Shown piece by piece: positions 36,781 through 45,547 of a stretch of 57,785 nucleotides of DNA. Source of the DNA: Deltaproteobacteria bacterium (GTDB taxonomy: Bacteria; Bdellovibrionota_C; UBA2361; SZUA-149; JADZAE01); the NCBI GenBank assembly GCA_020852715.1, contig JADZAE010000034.1, forward strand, positions 1 to 57,785, given 5' to 3'. Under the pieces are notes generated by a model that had not been told where the DNA came from, did not search any database, and saw only the letters and a program-made list of their open reading frames with translations. A program made the translations under genes and the position numbers. Each line of letters opens with the position of its first letter. The stretch's first letter is position 1.

Positions 36781-37266
36781 TCAGCTGATTATTTTTTCTA
36801 AAAGCACAGATACCAATACTTGAACTCCTTCACCGCGCCCAAAGGCGGTTAATCCCTCCCCGCTGGTCGCTTTAATGGCAATTTGTTCGAATTTGATACT
36901 CAACAGGTCACTTAATGCTTGTTTCATCTCCACCGCACGCGGCGTAATTTTCGGTTGGGCTGCTTCAATATTAATGTCGATGTTGCCTATTTTAAATCCC
37001 TTTTCTTCAACTAAGCTCAGAGCAAAAGTGATAAATTCTTTACTATCCCGATTTCTATTACTTTCTTCTTTATCAGGGAAGTAATAGCCAATGCTCTCGC
37101 CCCCAATAGCTCCCGACAAGGCATTAAATAGCGCATGTAGAACGACATCACCATCTGAGTGAGCGACAAATCCTCGTTGCCCAGTAAAAACAACGCCTCC
37201 CAGCACTAACGCTTTCCCGTTATCCGCGAACTTATGGCTATCTTGACCAAACCCAATGCAAAACAT
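36781..37266 (-). CDS. ispF: 2-C-methyl-D-erythritol 2,4-cyclodiphosphate synthase
   Basis: 161-residue MEP-pathway enzyme. The metal-binding DSH appears in IGFGQDSHKF, with the conserved GGVVF, HSDGDVVLHALFNALSGA, YFPD and NIDINIEAAQPK, and KATSGEGLTAFGRGEG at the C terminus. ATG 37264-37266 is chosen because GGGGGA lies 6 bases upstream; an upstream extension would overlap ispD. It starts 1 base after the ispD stop, as last gene of ispE-ispD-ispF. Confidence 0.95.
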   Translation of the reverse strand: MFCIGFGQDSHKFADNGKALVLGGVVFTGQRGFVAHSDGDVVLHALFNALSGAIGGESIGYYFPDKEESNRNRDSKEFITFALSLVEEKGFKIGNIDINIEAAQPKITPRAVEMKQALSDLLSIKFEQIAIKATSGEGLTAFGRGEGVQVLVSVLLEKIIS

Positions 37267-37267
37267 T

Positions 37268-37972
37268 TTATTCCCCCTTATCTTGAAGTAGCAATTGACA
37301 ATACTGAGCATCTTCAGGCGTTGTAACTTTTTTATTTTTCACCGAACATTTAACTATTTTGACCGGCAAACCTAAACGCTCTACCAGCTGCACATCGTCC
37401 GTGCCATAAAAGTTAGCAGCAAATGCTTCCACAAAAGCTCGCTTAGCGATATCAATTCTAATCGTCTGTGGCGTTTGCATTTGCCATAGTTTCTTTCTTT
37501 CCAAAGTTTTTATCACAAAAAGGTCTTCTCCCACTTCTTTAATCGTATCCTGCGCCGGAAAAGCTGCCACGCTGGCACCGTATTCTTTAGCGGCCGCCAA
37601 ACATGCGCTTATGTCTTCTACTGAAATTAAGCAATTTGCTCCATTATGAATGCTGATCAAATCGTCATCAGCCACACCGTTAGCCAGCACCTCCTTAAGG
37701 CCGCAATAAACTGAATCTTGTCTCTCTTTCCCTCCCGGGATAATGCTTTTTACTTTGGTGATCTTAAACTCTTTCGCTACTTGCCAGTATTCTTCTAACC
37801 AATCGTTATGGCCAATAATTATAATTTCGTTGATGTCTGAGCAAAGTTCAAAAGCCTCTAATGTCCAGGCAATCAACGGCTTCCCAGCTATAGGCATAAG
37901 AATTTTATTGCTTCCACCCATACGCCGACTTTCTCCCGCCGCGGCAATTAAGGCATAAGTCTTACTTGTCAT
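37268..37972 (-). CDS. ispD: 2-C-methyl-D-erythritol 4-phosphate cytidylyltransferase
   Basis: 234-residue MEP-pathway nucleotidyltransferase. The CTP-binding N terminus is LIAAAGESRRMGGSNKILMPIAGKPL. The central part shows GGKERQDSVYCGLKEV and SIHNGANCLISVEDI; the HNGAN block replaces the common HDAAR. The C terminus shows MQTPQTIRIDIAKRAF, GTDDVQLVERLG and TTPEDAQ. Gene order and 4-base overlap with ispE indicate one transcript. Confidence 0.94.
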   Translation of the reverse strand: MTSKTYALIAAAGESRRMGGSNKILMPIAGKPLIAWTLEAFELCSDINEIIIIGHNDWLEEYWQVAKEFKITKVKSIIPGGKERQDSVYCGLKEVLANGVADDDLISIHNGANCLISVEDISACLAAAKEYGASVAAFPAQDTIKEVGEDLFVIKTLERKKLWQMQTPQTIRIDIAKRAFVEAFAANFYGTDDVQLVERLGLPVKIVKCSVKNKKVTTPEDAQYCQLLLQDKGE

Positions 37973-38871
37973 GATACATTTCCCCCAAGCGTCTTTGCTA
38001 AAATAATCCGGCCAAAACCACTTAGATCTTCTCCGGCCCGCTTCGCTTCCTCTTCACTCCTAAAAAGGCCAAAGACACAAGGGCCAGCCCCAGCGAGTAG
38101 AGAGAATTCCGCCCCACAACTATACAATCGCTGCTTAATCTCGTTGAGCACTGGGTAGTGGCTAAAAGCCACTGGCTCAAAAGCATTAGTAGCCAATTCC
38201 TTGAGCGCTGAGAAATCCGATCTTTCTAGGGCCATTTGCACTGAGGCAATATCCATTCTTGCTGTTGCAATCTTCCCGTCTTTCAACATGCCGTCATAGG
38301 TTCGGTAAAGAAAAGGTGTTTTGCTCTGGCCGGGAAAATAATCAATGCTCGGGCTTATAATTAATAAGGGCTTACTTTTAGGTGAAGAGATTTCTCTTAA
38401 TCTATCCCCTATTCCTTCGCCAATCGCAGTTATATATTCAGTGGCTAAAAAAGAAACATCAGCACCAATAGAAACGGCCAACTCCAAAATAAAGCTTTGC
38501 TCAGCTTCGAGCTTAAACATTTGCGGTAAAATTTTAAGCACAGCAGCCGCATCAGCACTGCCACCGCCCACGCCACCAGCAATCGGTATATGCTTTTCAA
38601 TATGAATATTTACTCCGCCATTGATGGCGAAGCGTTCTAGAAATTTTTTTGCTGCCTTATAGCAAAGGTTGCTGTGATCACAAGGCAGGGATAAATCGCT
38701 ACTGCTAATAGTAATATCACTGCGCTGTCGGTTAATTATAATTTGGTCATGCAACGAAATCTTCTGAAACACTGTCAGAATATCATGGTAGCCATTAGCG
38801 CGCTTACCGACGATTTCAAGCCCTAAGTTAATTTTAGTATAGGCGCTAACACTTATTTGCTGGCTTGGCAT
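37969..38871 (-). CDS. ispE: 4-diphosphocytidyl-2-C-methyl-D-erythritol kinase
   Basis: 300-residue GHMP kinase of the MEP pathway. Landmarks are AYTKINLGLEIVGKRANGYHDI at the N terminus, the ATP loop IPIAGGVGGGSADAAAVL, and GAGPCVFGLF near the C terminus. I choose ATG 38869-38871 because AGGAG lies 6 bases upstream; the in-frame extension of 7 codons begins with TTG and would contain that ribosome site. First gene of the ispE-ispD-ispF operon. Confidence 0.95.
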   Translation of the reverse strand: MPSQQISVSAYTKINLGLEIVGKRANGYHDILTVFQKISLHDQIIINRQRSDITISSSDLSLPCDHSNLCYKAAKKFLERFAINGGVNIHIEKHIPIAGGVGGGSADAAAVLKILPQMFKLEAEQSFILELAVSIGADVSFLATEYITAIGEGIGDRLREISSPKSKPLLIISPSIDYFPGQSKTPFLYRTYDGMLKDGKIATARMDIASVQMALERSDFSALKELATNAFEPVAFSHYPVLNEIKQRLYSCGAEFSLLAGAGPCVFGLFRSEEEAKRAGEDLSGFGRIILAKTLGGNVS

Positions 38872-39014
38872 AGCTATCTCCTGCATAGGCAAAAATCTCT
38901 AATGAGAGAAAGAGTAGCAGATCACTGTCACTTAGTATATGTGGGCAGCAATAATCCTAAGGGGCTCCAGCAAGCACCTTAATTTTAACTCGATTTTATA
39001 TTTTACTGAAAACT

Positions 39015-39519
39015 TTACTCGGCGCTAACTATGTAACCAAAATCCAAGCTCGCATCAGTATTGTCATGAAACCTAATTAAATCAACAACAACTTCACCGG
39101 AGACATTGATAGCTCCTACCGTTCTCGGGGTCGATCTAAACCAAGTGCTTTTCGGTATAGTAACTTCGATACCTTTCTCAGCACCAACATCATAACTGGA
39201 AGTCTTTAATGCTCCAATTGAGCTACGCACACAAACATAAACTCGTTTAGTCGCTGCAAACTCTAAGAATGTTAGTTTGATTTTTCGCCGTTGTGTAAAG
39301 CACGTTGCTCTTTAAATTATCCAGATAATGCATGTCAGCAATAGCACCGCCAGTGATTGAATTATCAGCTGCCTTAAAATAGCTTCTGCCTTTTGCACAA
39401 ATCAAAGCGTTCGCGCTTAGGATCGGGCGATGATTCTGGACCTTGGCCCTAACGAGAAAGAGGCTCGCGAAGCGGCCATTCTCGTTGCTATTCTCTTTTT
39501 TGCTCAGCTTTGCTAGCAC
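39015..39519 (-). pseudogene. Frameshifted gene remnant, unknown
   Basis: Two frames together make about 165 residues. The upstream part (39519-39250) ends ITGGAIADMHYLDNLKSNVLYTTAKNQTN. A one-base shift near 39265 in CTTAGAG joins it to EFAATKRVYVCVRSSIGALKTSSYDVGAE, IEVTIPKSTWFRSTPRTVGAINVSGEVV and a TGA- or TAA-type end at 39015. The downstream half is strand-rich, like part of an extracellular or lipoprotein beta domain. I do not recognise the family. The GTG start is doubtful, being preceded at once by TAA, so the N terminus may also be lost. Confidence 0.55.
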
Positions 39520-39768
39520 TTATGGCCTTAAGGCCGAATAAAAATAAGAACTGCCCTCCCTAGTGCCTACCACAAATAAGGCCTTGAAAATATAAGTTTT
39601 ATCTTGCTTCGATTATCTTCACGGCCAAAATATAAATCGAAAATAGTTAACTGCTTAAAGCTTAACTTTGTTTTCCCTTATGGTTTTTGTTATAAACCAC
39701 GCTGGAGTTAAGAAGTTCACGGTTAACGTTGTGTCTTCCTAAACGATTTCCACCCAAATCCACTTAGT

Positions 39769-39823
39769 TGCTACTTCGGAGAGAAGCCATCTTTGCTTTT
39801 CTGCGAAGTAGCAGCGGTGCTGC
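39769..39823 (+). promoter_or_regulatory. Leader with two alternative hairpins
   Basis: TGCTACTTCG (39769-39778) pairs perfectly with CGAAGTAGCA (39804-39813), with an inner AGAGAAG/CTTTTCT stem. GCAGC-GGT-GCTGC (39811-39823) would compete with the last bases of that stem and is followed by ATTAATTTT. This layout resembles an attenuator or terminator/antiterminator ahead of the small membrane gene at 39853. Bases 39520-39768 show no gene; GGCCTTAAGGCC near 39530 is a 12-bp palindrome. Confidence 0.35.
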
Positions 39824-39852
39824 ATTAATTTTACGGTAAAGGGGATTTAGTT

Positions 39853-40197
39853 ATGTATATACGTATGGGGACATTGGAAATAATGGGAAGGATCGCGGGT
39901 TTGCTGTTGATCTTTCTAGGAATGTATTTTGTTCCTAGCATTAGATCGACCCCACATCTTATCGCCATGGCGATCGTGCTGATAGCAATCAGTATCATGG
40001 CGATGTTTCGGGGTTAGGGAAACGGATATCGGGCCAAGATTCTCTGGACGGGAATCTTGCTTGCCTTTGCTTTCGTGATCCCCTCCATTCGCGATATCCC
40101 ATATCTTGGGAGCGTCGCTATGGTCATCTTTATCATCACCACTCTCGCTGATGTCCAGTGGTGGTTGTTAGATGACGATGGAGGAGTGATGAGCTAA
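39853..40197 (+). pseudogene. Small two-repeat membrane protein split by an in-frame TAG
   Basis: ATG 39853 follows a good AGGGGA. The frame codes 54 residues with two membrane helices (RIAGLLLIFLGMYFV and AMAIVLIAISIMAMF) to TAG 40015-40017. It then continues open, in the same frame, for 59 more residues with two further helices to TAA 40195-40197. The halves are internal repeats: YFVPSIRSTPHL against FVIPSIRDIPYL, each followed by a helix. No start codon with a ribosome site begins the second half. It is either a nonsense-broken 113-residue, four-helix protein or one read through at TAG; the first 54 residues could also be a working product alone. The segment looks richer in G+C than its flanks. 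Family unknown. Confidence 0.6.
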
Positions 40198-40206
40198 CCA
40201 TGAGCA

Positions 40207-40247
40207 GGGGGCACTTTGGAAACACTGTGTCCCCGCTTTCGGTTTTT
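40207..40247 (+). terminator. Rho-independent terminator
   Basis: GGGGGCAC (40207-40214) pairs with GTGTCCCC (40227-40234), with one G-U pair. The stem is followed by GCTTTCGGTTTTT. It lies 10 bases after the TAA of the split membrane gene, which supports that whole region having been one transcription unit. Confidence 0.65.
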
Positions 40248-40334
40248 AAAAATGTTTTAACTTCTTAACTCTATCTTTCCTTATTTTTCATTCCATTTTT
40301 TAATTTAAAGATAATGGCGCATGGGTAGCATAAC

Positions 40335-40710
40335 GGGCACGCGCAGCGTTGAGTCTTATACACAAGTCTCCGAAACGCGTATTTATTGTTTTTGGAGAGA
40401 TCTAGCATTAGTGCCATGAACTCCCAAATGCCCATGGCGTTTTGTGGAGCGCAGACCCATGTTGTGAGCGTCAGCGAACAACTGGGTCGCCTACCTGTCG
40501 GTTCCCCAATGAGCTTAAAAGTGGCGGCTAATGCCGAGGATTGCTGAGGTCCCGCGATCCGCAGGCGGCCCACTTTGTCCTCGCCGCTACCAAAGATGTG
40601 CCGCGCTCCACAGAGACACAAATTTTGTTGTGTCATGCCATTTTATACCAAAATTAAAACACGACAGTATTAGTGGGCAACTCGTGTATAAAACTCACGC
40701 GCAGCGTGCC
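40335..40710. repeat. Dispersed modular repeat R4, two inverted halves
   Basis: About 376 bp. It starts GGGCACGCGC (40335-40344) and GAGTCTTATACACAAGT (40351-40367). It ends ACTCGTGTATAAAACTC (40680-40696, inverted, 15 of 17 matching) and GCGTGCC. It holds a type-B hairpin at 40451-40490 and a type-A hairpin in the opposite orientation at 40565-40604, both exactly 40 nt. ACGCGCAGCGT occurs at both ends in direct orientation (40339-40349, 40697-40707). It fills the space before the dcd stop codon, ending 5 bases from it. Confidence 0.82.
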
Positions 40711-40715
40711 GCTAC

Positions 40716-41267
40716 TTAGATAAATTCTTTTTCGAAAAGCGGCTTACCTACCAAAACCTGATCGCGATATTTGCCGGTTAGATCGTAGTCAATTGTGGTT
40801 GGCGTTTTAAGTTCAAATATCGCCGCCCGAGCAACCTTCATCAGCGGATAAAGTAAGATGGGATTAGGGCCATGATTGGCCAGTTCCAAAGTTACAGTTC
40901 TATTTCTGTGGCCGGGATAAACAATCATCGCTGTTTGCACGATAGTTAAACCAATGCGCGCCAGAGTGCTGCGACCTTCGATAAAAAATCCTATATCCGA
41001 ACCCACCGTCACTTTTTCATAAGTGTGGCCAAGAATGAATTCACCGGGATTAATTTGATAAGGCTTGTCCTCTGTCATGATTATTTCATCATACTCGGGC
41101 AAAACATGGTTCTTGGGATCTATGACTGTGCCCGCTTTTGGCTTAAGCAGGTGATTGCCCAGGCGCATCCCCAACCCTCCCGGCCGCACCAAATCTTCCA
41201 CATAAGGATCAACTATTAGTGAGCCGCGTTTTATCGCTTCCTTGATGTCATGATCCGAATACATCAT
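40716..41267 (-). CDS. dcd: dCTP deaminase
   Basis: 183-residue trimeric dUTPase-superfamily enzyme converting dCTP to dUTP for thymidylate synthesis. Conserved parts are the start YSDHDIKEAIKRGSL, the nucleotide-binding FFIEGRSTLARIGL and VYPGHRNRTVTLELAN, whose Glu matches the catalytic Glu of the family. HRNR replaces the more usual small residues at this loop. Whether it also hydrolyses dUTP cannot be told. Two adjacent ATG codons compete for the start. Its stop abuts repeat R4. Confidence 0.92.
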   Translation of the reverse strand: MMYSDHDIKEAIKRGSLIVDPYVEDLVRPGGLGMRLGNHLLKPKAGTVIDPKNHVLPEYDEIIMTEDKPYQINPGEFILGHTYEKVTVGSDIGFFIEGRSTLARIGLTIVQTAMIVYPGHRNRTVTLELANHGPNPILLYPLMKVARAAIFELKTPTTIDYDLTGKYRDQVLVGKPLFEKEFI

Positions 41268-41361
41268 AAAAAGAACCCTTGTCTAAACTGTTATCTTCTT
41301 TTAGCCTTAGAATATCATTTATCTAGCAAAACTTTATAGATTACGCTTTAAGAAATTACCT

Positions 41362-41889
41362 ATGAATGACTTATCCTGGTTAGAAAGAAAGATAGACTAT
41401 TCTCGTCGCTATTCGAGCACGGAGCTAATGCAGCTCTGCCATGATATCTCCTACGACAATGTATTAAACGGTGGCGGGCCTTTTGGCGCTATCGTCACAA
41501 ACGGAAATGGGCAAATCATTTCCGTAGGAGTTAATCGCGTCATTCCCAATCATGATTCCACCTGTCATGCCGAAGTGATGGCCATACGCGAGGCCGAACG
41601 CAAATTACAGACCCATAATTTGAGCGCCGTTTCTGCCATTCTCTACACCAGCTGCTGCCCGTGCTACATGTGCTTCGGTGCTGTCTGGTGGTCAGGGATA
41701 AAACATATTTGTTACGATTTAACCAAACAAGAGGCGCAGAAATTGGGTTTTCAAGAGGGGCCAACCAACTCTGAAACATGGAAGCTGGCGCGGCAAATCA
41801 AAGGCATTATCCTTGAACAAATTCGCTGCGACATTGCCATTTCTTGGCGCGCTTTCGAAAAGTTCAAAGAGATTGGCTTACTGTACTAA
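41362..41889 (+). CDS. Nucleobase deaminase (guanine deaminase-like)
   Basis: 175-residue cytidine-deaminase-fold protein. Zinc site: His-Ala-Glu in STCHAEVMAIREAERKL, and CPCYMC in LYTSCCPCYMCFGAVWWSGIKHICY. GGGPFGAIVTN before the zinc motif and the WSGIKHICY and KLGFQEG segments fit guanine deaminases better than tRNA adenosine deaminase TadA. The exact substrate is not proven. The ribosome site is weak. It stands alone, divergent from dcd, with about 94 bases between starts. Confidence 0.85.
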   Translation: MNDLSWLERKIDYSRRYSSTELMQLCHDISYDNVLNGGGPFGAIVTNGNGQIISVGVNRVIPNHDSTCHAEVMAIREAERKLQTHNLSAVSAILYTSCCPCYMCFGAVWWSGIKHICYDLTKQEAQKLGFQEGPTNSETWKLARQIKGIILEQIRCDIAISWRAFEKFKEIGLLY

Positions 41890-41982
41890 CTCCCAATAAA
41901 TCAGGATTAAGCTGATGTTTGACAAGCCTCGATCAATTAAATAAACAGGCAGAAAACGCTTATTTTCTCTAAGAAAGGAACT

Positions 41983-43314
41983 ATGGCCAATAAACCAATA
42001 ATCGAACCACGCATACTAAAAGGCTTTCGCGACACTCTCCCACAATCGGCGATTGTCCGCACCAAAATGATTAATATTTTGCAAGACGTGTTCGCTGCTC
42101 ACGGTTTTACCCCAATTGATACGCCAGCTTTGGAATACACAGAAACTCTCATGGGCAAAGGCTCAGACGAGACGGATAAACAAATGTTTCGTTTTATGGA
42201 TAATGGCGAGCGGGACGTAGCGCTACGTTTTGACCTGACTGTGCCTTTTGCTCGCTATGCGGCCATGTATATCGACTCCTTTGGAACTCCTTTTAAGCGC
42301 TATCATATCGGACTGGCTTGGCGCGGCGAAAAGCCTCAACGCGGACGTTACCGCGAATTTCACCAGTGCGATATCGACACCATCGGCACACGTTCTATTT
42401 ACGCCGACGCCGAAATACTCGCAGTAATCGGCAAAGCATTAAAAGCACTGGATATCAATTACCGTTTTAAAATTAACGATCGCAATCTAATGAATGCCTT
42501 GTTGGCAAAATTACAAGTGAGCGACAAAAAAACGGCTGTCCTGCGGGCGATCGATAAAAAAGATAAACTAGGTGAGGATGTTGTTCGCACCGAGTTAGTT
42601 AAAGAAGCCGGCTTAAGCGAAGCGATCGTTGCTGAAATTTTCTCTTTTCTGGCTTTAAGCAACAAAGATAACAAAGCGAGCGAGGGACTGGCTAGGGTGC
42701 GTCAGTATTTTAACGGCGACGAAGCAGCCAAAAAATCGCTGGCTGAACTAGAATGCGTTTTTGCTTATTTAAATAATAACAATATCAGCGAAGAGCGTTA
42801 CGGTTTTGATCTCAGCATTACGCGTGGCCTTGATTATTATACGGGCTTGGTGTTTGAGACAATCTTTCTGGCACTCCCGGAATATGGCTCTATCGCTTCG
42901 GGCGGGCGTTATGATAACCTAGCCACTCTTTATACCAAAAGAGAACTCCCTGGCGTTGGGGGGTCCATCGGCCTGGAGCGCATACTCGGTGGCTTTGAAG
43001 AATTACTAAGAATTGAGAAGCGCATCTCGCCGGCACAGGTCTTTGTCACAATGATTGACAACAACGATCTTGATTACCTTCTAAAAGTCGCCAATCTCCT
43101 GCGTGCCAGTGGTGTTTACACAGAAATATCTCTGGAAACAGGTAAACTCGGTAATCAATTTAAGTATGCTGAAAAGAAAGGTATTGATTTAGTAATCATC
43201 GCCGGGGATGCAGAAAAGCTAGCTCAGACTGTTAACCTAAAACAGTTATCTAGCGGTGAACAACAAAGCGCCATCGCTTTGGCTGATTTGGTGAATATAG
43301 TGAAGTCCAAATAA
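41983..43314 (+). CDS. hisS: Histidyl-tRNA synthetase
   Basis: Class II synthetase of 443 residues. It begins RILKGFRDTLP and contains motif 2 with RGEKPQRGRYREFHQCDID. The histidine-specific block RGLDYYTGLVFE and ASGGRYDNL precede motif 3 (GVGGSIGLERI). An anticodon-binding domain occupies the last 90 residues (VFVTMIDNNDLDYLLKVANLLR). AAAGGA lies upstream of the ATG. The next gene starts at the base after its stop, so hisS leads an operon with the TPR protein and rppH. Confidence 0.95.
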   Translation: MANKPIIEPRILKGFRDTLPQSAIVRTKMINILQDVFAAHGFTPIDTPALEYTETLMGKGSDETDKQMFRFMDNGERDVALRFDLTVPFARYAAMYIDSFGTPFKRYHIGLAWRGEKPQRGRYREFHQCDIDTIGTRSIYADAEILAVIGKALKALDINYRFKINDRNLMNALLAKLQVSDKKTAVLRAIDKKDKLGEDVVRTELVKEAGLSEAIVAEIFSFLALSNKDNKASEGLARVRQYFNGDEAAKKSLAELECVFAYLNNNNISEERYGFDLSITRGLDYYTGLVFETIFLALPEYGSIASGGRYDNLATLYTKRELPGVGGSIGLERILGGFEELLRIEKRISPAQVFVTMIDNNDLDYLLKVANLLRASGVYTEISLETGKLGNQFKYAEKKGIDLVIIAGDAEKLAQTVNLKQLSSGEQQSAIALADLVNIVKSK

Positions 43315-45039
43315 ATGGCAGCCAGATGGAATAAACTTAACCCCGAGCAGTCGATAGCGGGAGATTATAGCCATGTCTTATCATGGCCGACGCTGGTTAA
43401 TTATCGGCATAAATTCGCTGATGACTTAGATACAGATATTTTTGCCTTTACTCGACCTGATATTATCTCGGCGATTGATGAAAATTGCCTAAAAGACTGC
43501 GGACTCAAAGCTCCCGATTTCACTCTCTATGGAGCCAACCCCGCGGGCCAAACCATAGACTTTTCTCTAACCGTTCTTAAGTTTGATACCAATTCTTTCT
43601 TTGTTCGTGCTTATCTCCCGGTGAGCGAGGATAGCTCCTTTTTGATTTGGGTAAAAATTCCTCCATATATTGCCACAGACTTGCTCATGCAAAATCTGCC
43701 TGAATGTATGGTTTATGGTTTATTGGCTAACTCGGTAACCGTTGATGGAGAAAGCTATTTATTGCATGGCCTCGTTGAGCTTTCGTTTAGCGCCATCCAA
43801 AAGGCACCCACAATCATCGGGATCACTGATACGTTTTCGCCCTTTAAGACTCTGCCCGAAGTCATCAGCTATCAACAATTAAGCAAAGAAAACTCCATTT
43901 GTTTAGCACAAGATTATTTCAACAACGCTTTAAGAGAACAGCGAAGCAATAATCTCTTCGCGGCAAAGAAACTTTATCACCAAGCCTATTTATACGGGCA
44001 TCCTTATGGGCTACTAAAAGAGCTTGAATGCCAAAGCGCATTGGGTAAAGAGTTTCGCGATAAACATCCCGAAACTTTTGGACAAATCACCCGCGGCGAC
44101 AAACTTATGGCGCTCACTACTCTGCGCGCTGTTTCTCAAAATTACCCGCCGCATGGCGATGCCGTGCTGGCATACATACTGCGTAGCGCTAAAGAGCCGG
44201 CCGAAGGTTTAGCTGCCGCGGAGCGCAGCTTAGCGGTAGATCCCGAGCAAGCGGACGTCCTTGGCCATAAGTGTTTATTTGAAATAGAACTAAGCCGCGA
44301 TGAAGCTGCTTACGAAACAGCACTTAAACATCTTTTAACTTATCCTTTAGACTCTGTAGCCACGGCCAATTTGCTGGATAGCTGTTTACTACTTACCGAA
44401 TTTAGCTCGGCACTAGTGCTTGCTGAAAGGTATGCTCTCCTTGCTCCCAATATAGAAGCAACCTTAAATTATTATTTTCGTGTTTATGAGCTAGTTGATG
44501 ATTGGGAAAGATTACTGGATATTTTTCAAGCCATTTTACCTCATGTTTCCGGGCCAACGCCAAAAATCCTTTGCCTTTACGGTGATGTGCTGGTGGAAAA
44601 CAAGAAGCTTGACGAAGCAATCAAGGCGTTTGAACATGCGCTTATTATTAACCCTGCCGATGGTGAGGTCATACTCGGCTATGCCCGGGCATTAGCCAGA
44701 ATCGATCGTGGGGAAGAAGCGGAGAATTTGCTGCGCTCAGTAATCAATGATCAGGATAGATTTGATCAGGTCAAAAATAAAGCTTTCATTATTACGTTGC
44801 TGGCTGAGATTTTAAGGCGCAATGAGCGCGCCGGCGAGGCGGTTGAGTTACTGGAAAAGAATTTTAATGACTTTGTAGCGCTAGCCACTGCCGTTGGGCC
44901 TTTACCGGCTTTGGAATACGTAGAATCGCTGCTTATCTTGGGCAGAAAATCTTCGGCTAAAAGGATCTTGACTGAGATAAAAATGCGCTTTACTAACGAC
45001 CCATACGTGAATGAACTTTATAATATTGCACATCAGTAA
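43315..45039 (+). CDS. TPR-repeat protein, unknown
   Basis: 574-residue soluble protein. The N-terminal 190 residues are a mixed alpha/beta region without a family I know. From about 195 the protein is helical, with tetratricopeptide-like repeats, clearest at about 300-330 (GLAAAERSLAVDPEQADVLGH), 430-465 (LYGDVLVENKKLDEAIKAFEHALIINPADGEVILGYARALARI) and onward to 560. TPRs mediate protein-protein contacts. The start directly follows the hisS stop and there is no separate ribosome site, so coupling is likely. rppH follows after 2 bases. Confidence 0.8.
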   Translation: MAARWNKLNPEQSIAGDYSHVLSWPTLVNYRHKFADDLDTDIFAFTRPDIISAIDENCLKDCGLKAPDFTLYGANPAGQTIDFSLTVLKFDTNSFFVRAYLPVSEDSSFLIWVKIPPYIATDLLMQNLPECMVYGLLANSVTVDGESYLLHGLVELSFSAIQKAPTIIGITDTFSPFKTLPEVISYQQLSKENSICLAQDYFNNALREQRSNNLFAAKKLYHQAYLYGHPYGLLKELECQSALGKEFRDKHPETFGQITRGDKLMALTTLRAVSQNYPPHGDAVLAYILRSAKEPAEGLAAAERSLAVDPEQADVLGHKCLFEIELSRDEAAYETALKHLLTYPLDSVATANLLDSCLLLTEFSSALVLAERYALLAPNIEATLNYYFRVYELVDDWERLLDIFQAILPHVSGPTPKILCLYGDVLVENKKLDEAIKAFEHALIINPADGEVILGYARALARIDRGEEAENLLRSVINDQDRFDQVKNKAFIITLLAEILRRNERAGEAVELLEKNFNDFVALATAVGPLPALEYVESLLILGRKSSAKRILTEIKMRFTNDPYVNELYNIAHQ

Positions 45040-45041
45040 CA

Positions 45042-45506
45042 ATGAGTGAATATAGTTACAGAAAGAATGTCGCCGCTATCATCGTCAACGAAAACGGCCA
45101 AATGTTCATTGCTGCCCGCAGCGACTTTCCCGATTATTGGCAGCTGCTACAAGGCGGGATTGAGCCACACGAAACGCCGACCGAGGCATTGAAACGTGAG
45201 TTAAATGAAGAAATTGGGGTGACCCATTATGAGGTAATCGCCCAAGCCCCGCATACAATTAAATACACTTGGCCCAAACACCTCTGGCGCGACGGACACT
45301 GCGGACAAGAGCAGCATTATTTTCTCGTGCGCATTCACACCAGCACACCGATTGATTTAGATAATCATGAAGAAAAGGAATTCGTGGCTTTTCAGTGGAT
45401 TGATGCGCACGAATATTTGAAACATCCCCTCGATTTCAAAAAAGAAGCCTATCACCAAGCCATTCGCTATTTCTTAGAAAATCACGGACATGCCTTTAAA
45501 AAATAA
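45042..45506 (+). CDS. rppH: RNA pyrophosphohydrolase (Nudix)
   Basis: 154-residue Nudix hydrolase of the RppH family, which removes pyrophosphate from mRNA 5' ends and triggers decay. It begins YRKNVAAIIVNENG and WQLLQGGIEPHE. The Nudix box is complete at 38-59 (GGIEPHETPTEALKRELNEEIG). The C-terminal part shows WRDGHCGQEQHYFL and EFVAFQWID. It is last in the hisS operon. Its stop codon overlaps the T tract of a terminator that serves the opposite strand. Confidence 0.9.
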   Translation: MSEYSYRKNVAAIIVNENGQMFIAARSDFPDYWQLLQGGIEPHETPTEALKRELNEEIGVTHYEVIAQAPHTIKYTWPKHLWRDGHCGQEQHYFLVRIHTSTPIDLDNHEEKEFVAFQWIDAHEYLKHPLDFKKEAYHQAIRYFLENHGHAFKK

Positions 45507-45530
45507 AAAGCCCCTTCATAAAGAAGAGGC
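45498..45530 (-). terminator. Rho-independent terminator (minus strand)
   Basis: Stem GCCTCTTC/GAAGGGGC on the minus strand (45530-45510) with a five-base loop and one mismatch, followed by TTTTTATTTTTT. It would end the transcript of the two zinc-ribbon genes and reaches into the rppH stop codon. Confidence 0.75.
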
Positions 45531-45547
45531 AGGTAAAATCTACAACC

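Noticed and set aside
40339..40707. 11-bp direct repeats ACGCGCAGCGT as a target-site duplication of R4
   Set aside because: The same bases occur at the left end of R6 (51359 onward), so they belong to the element and not to the target.
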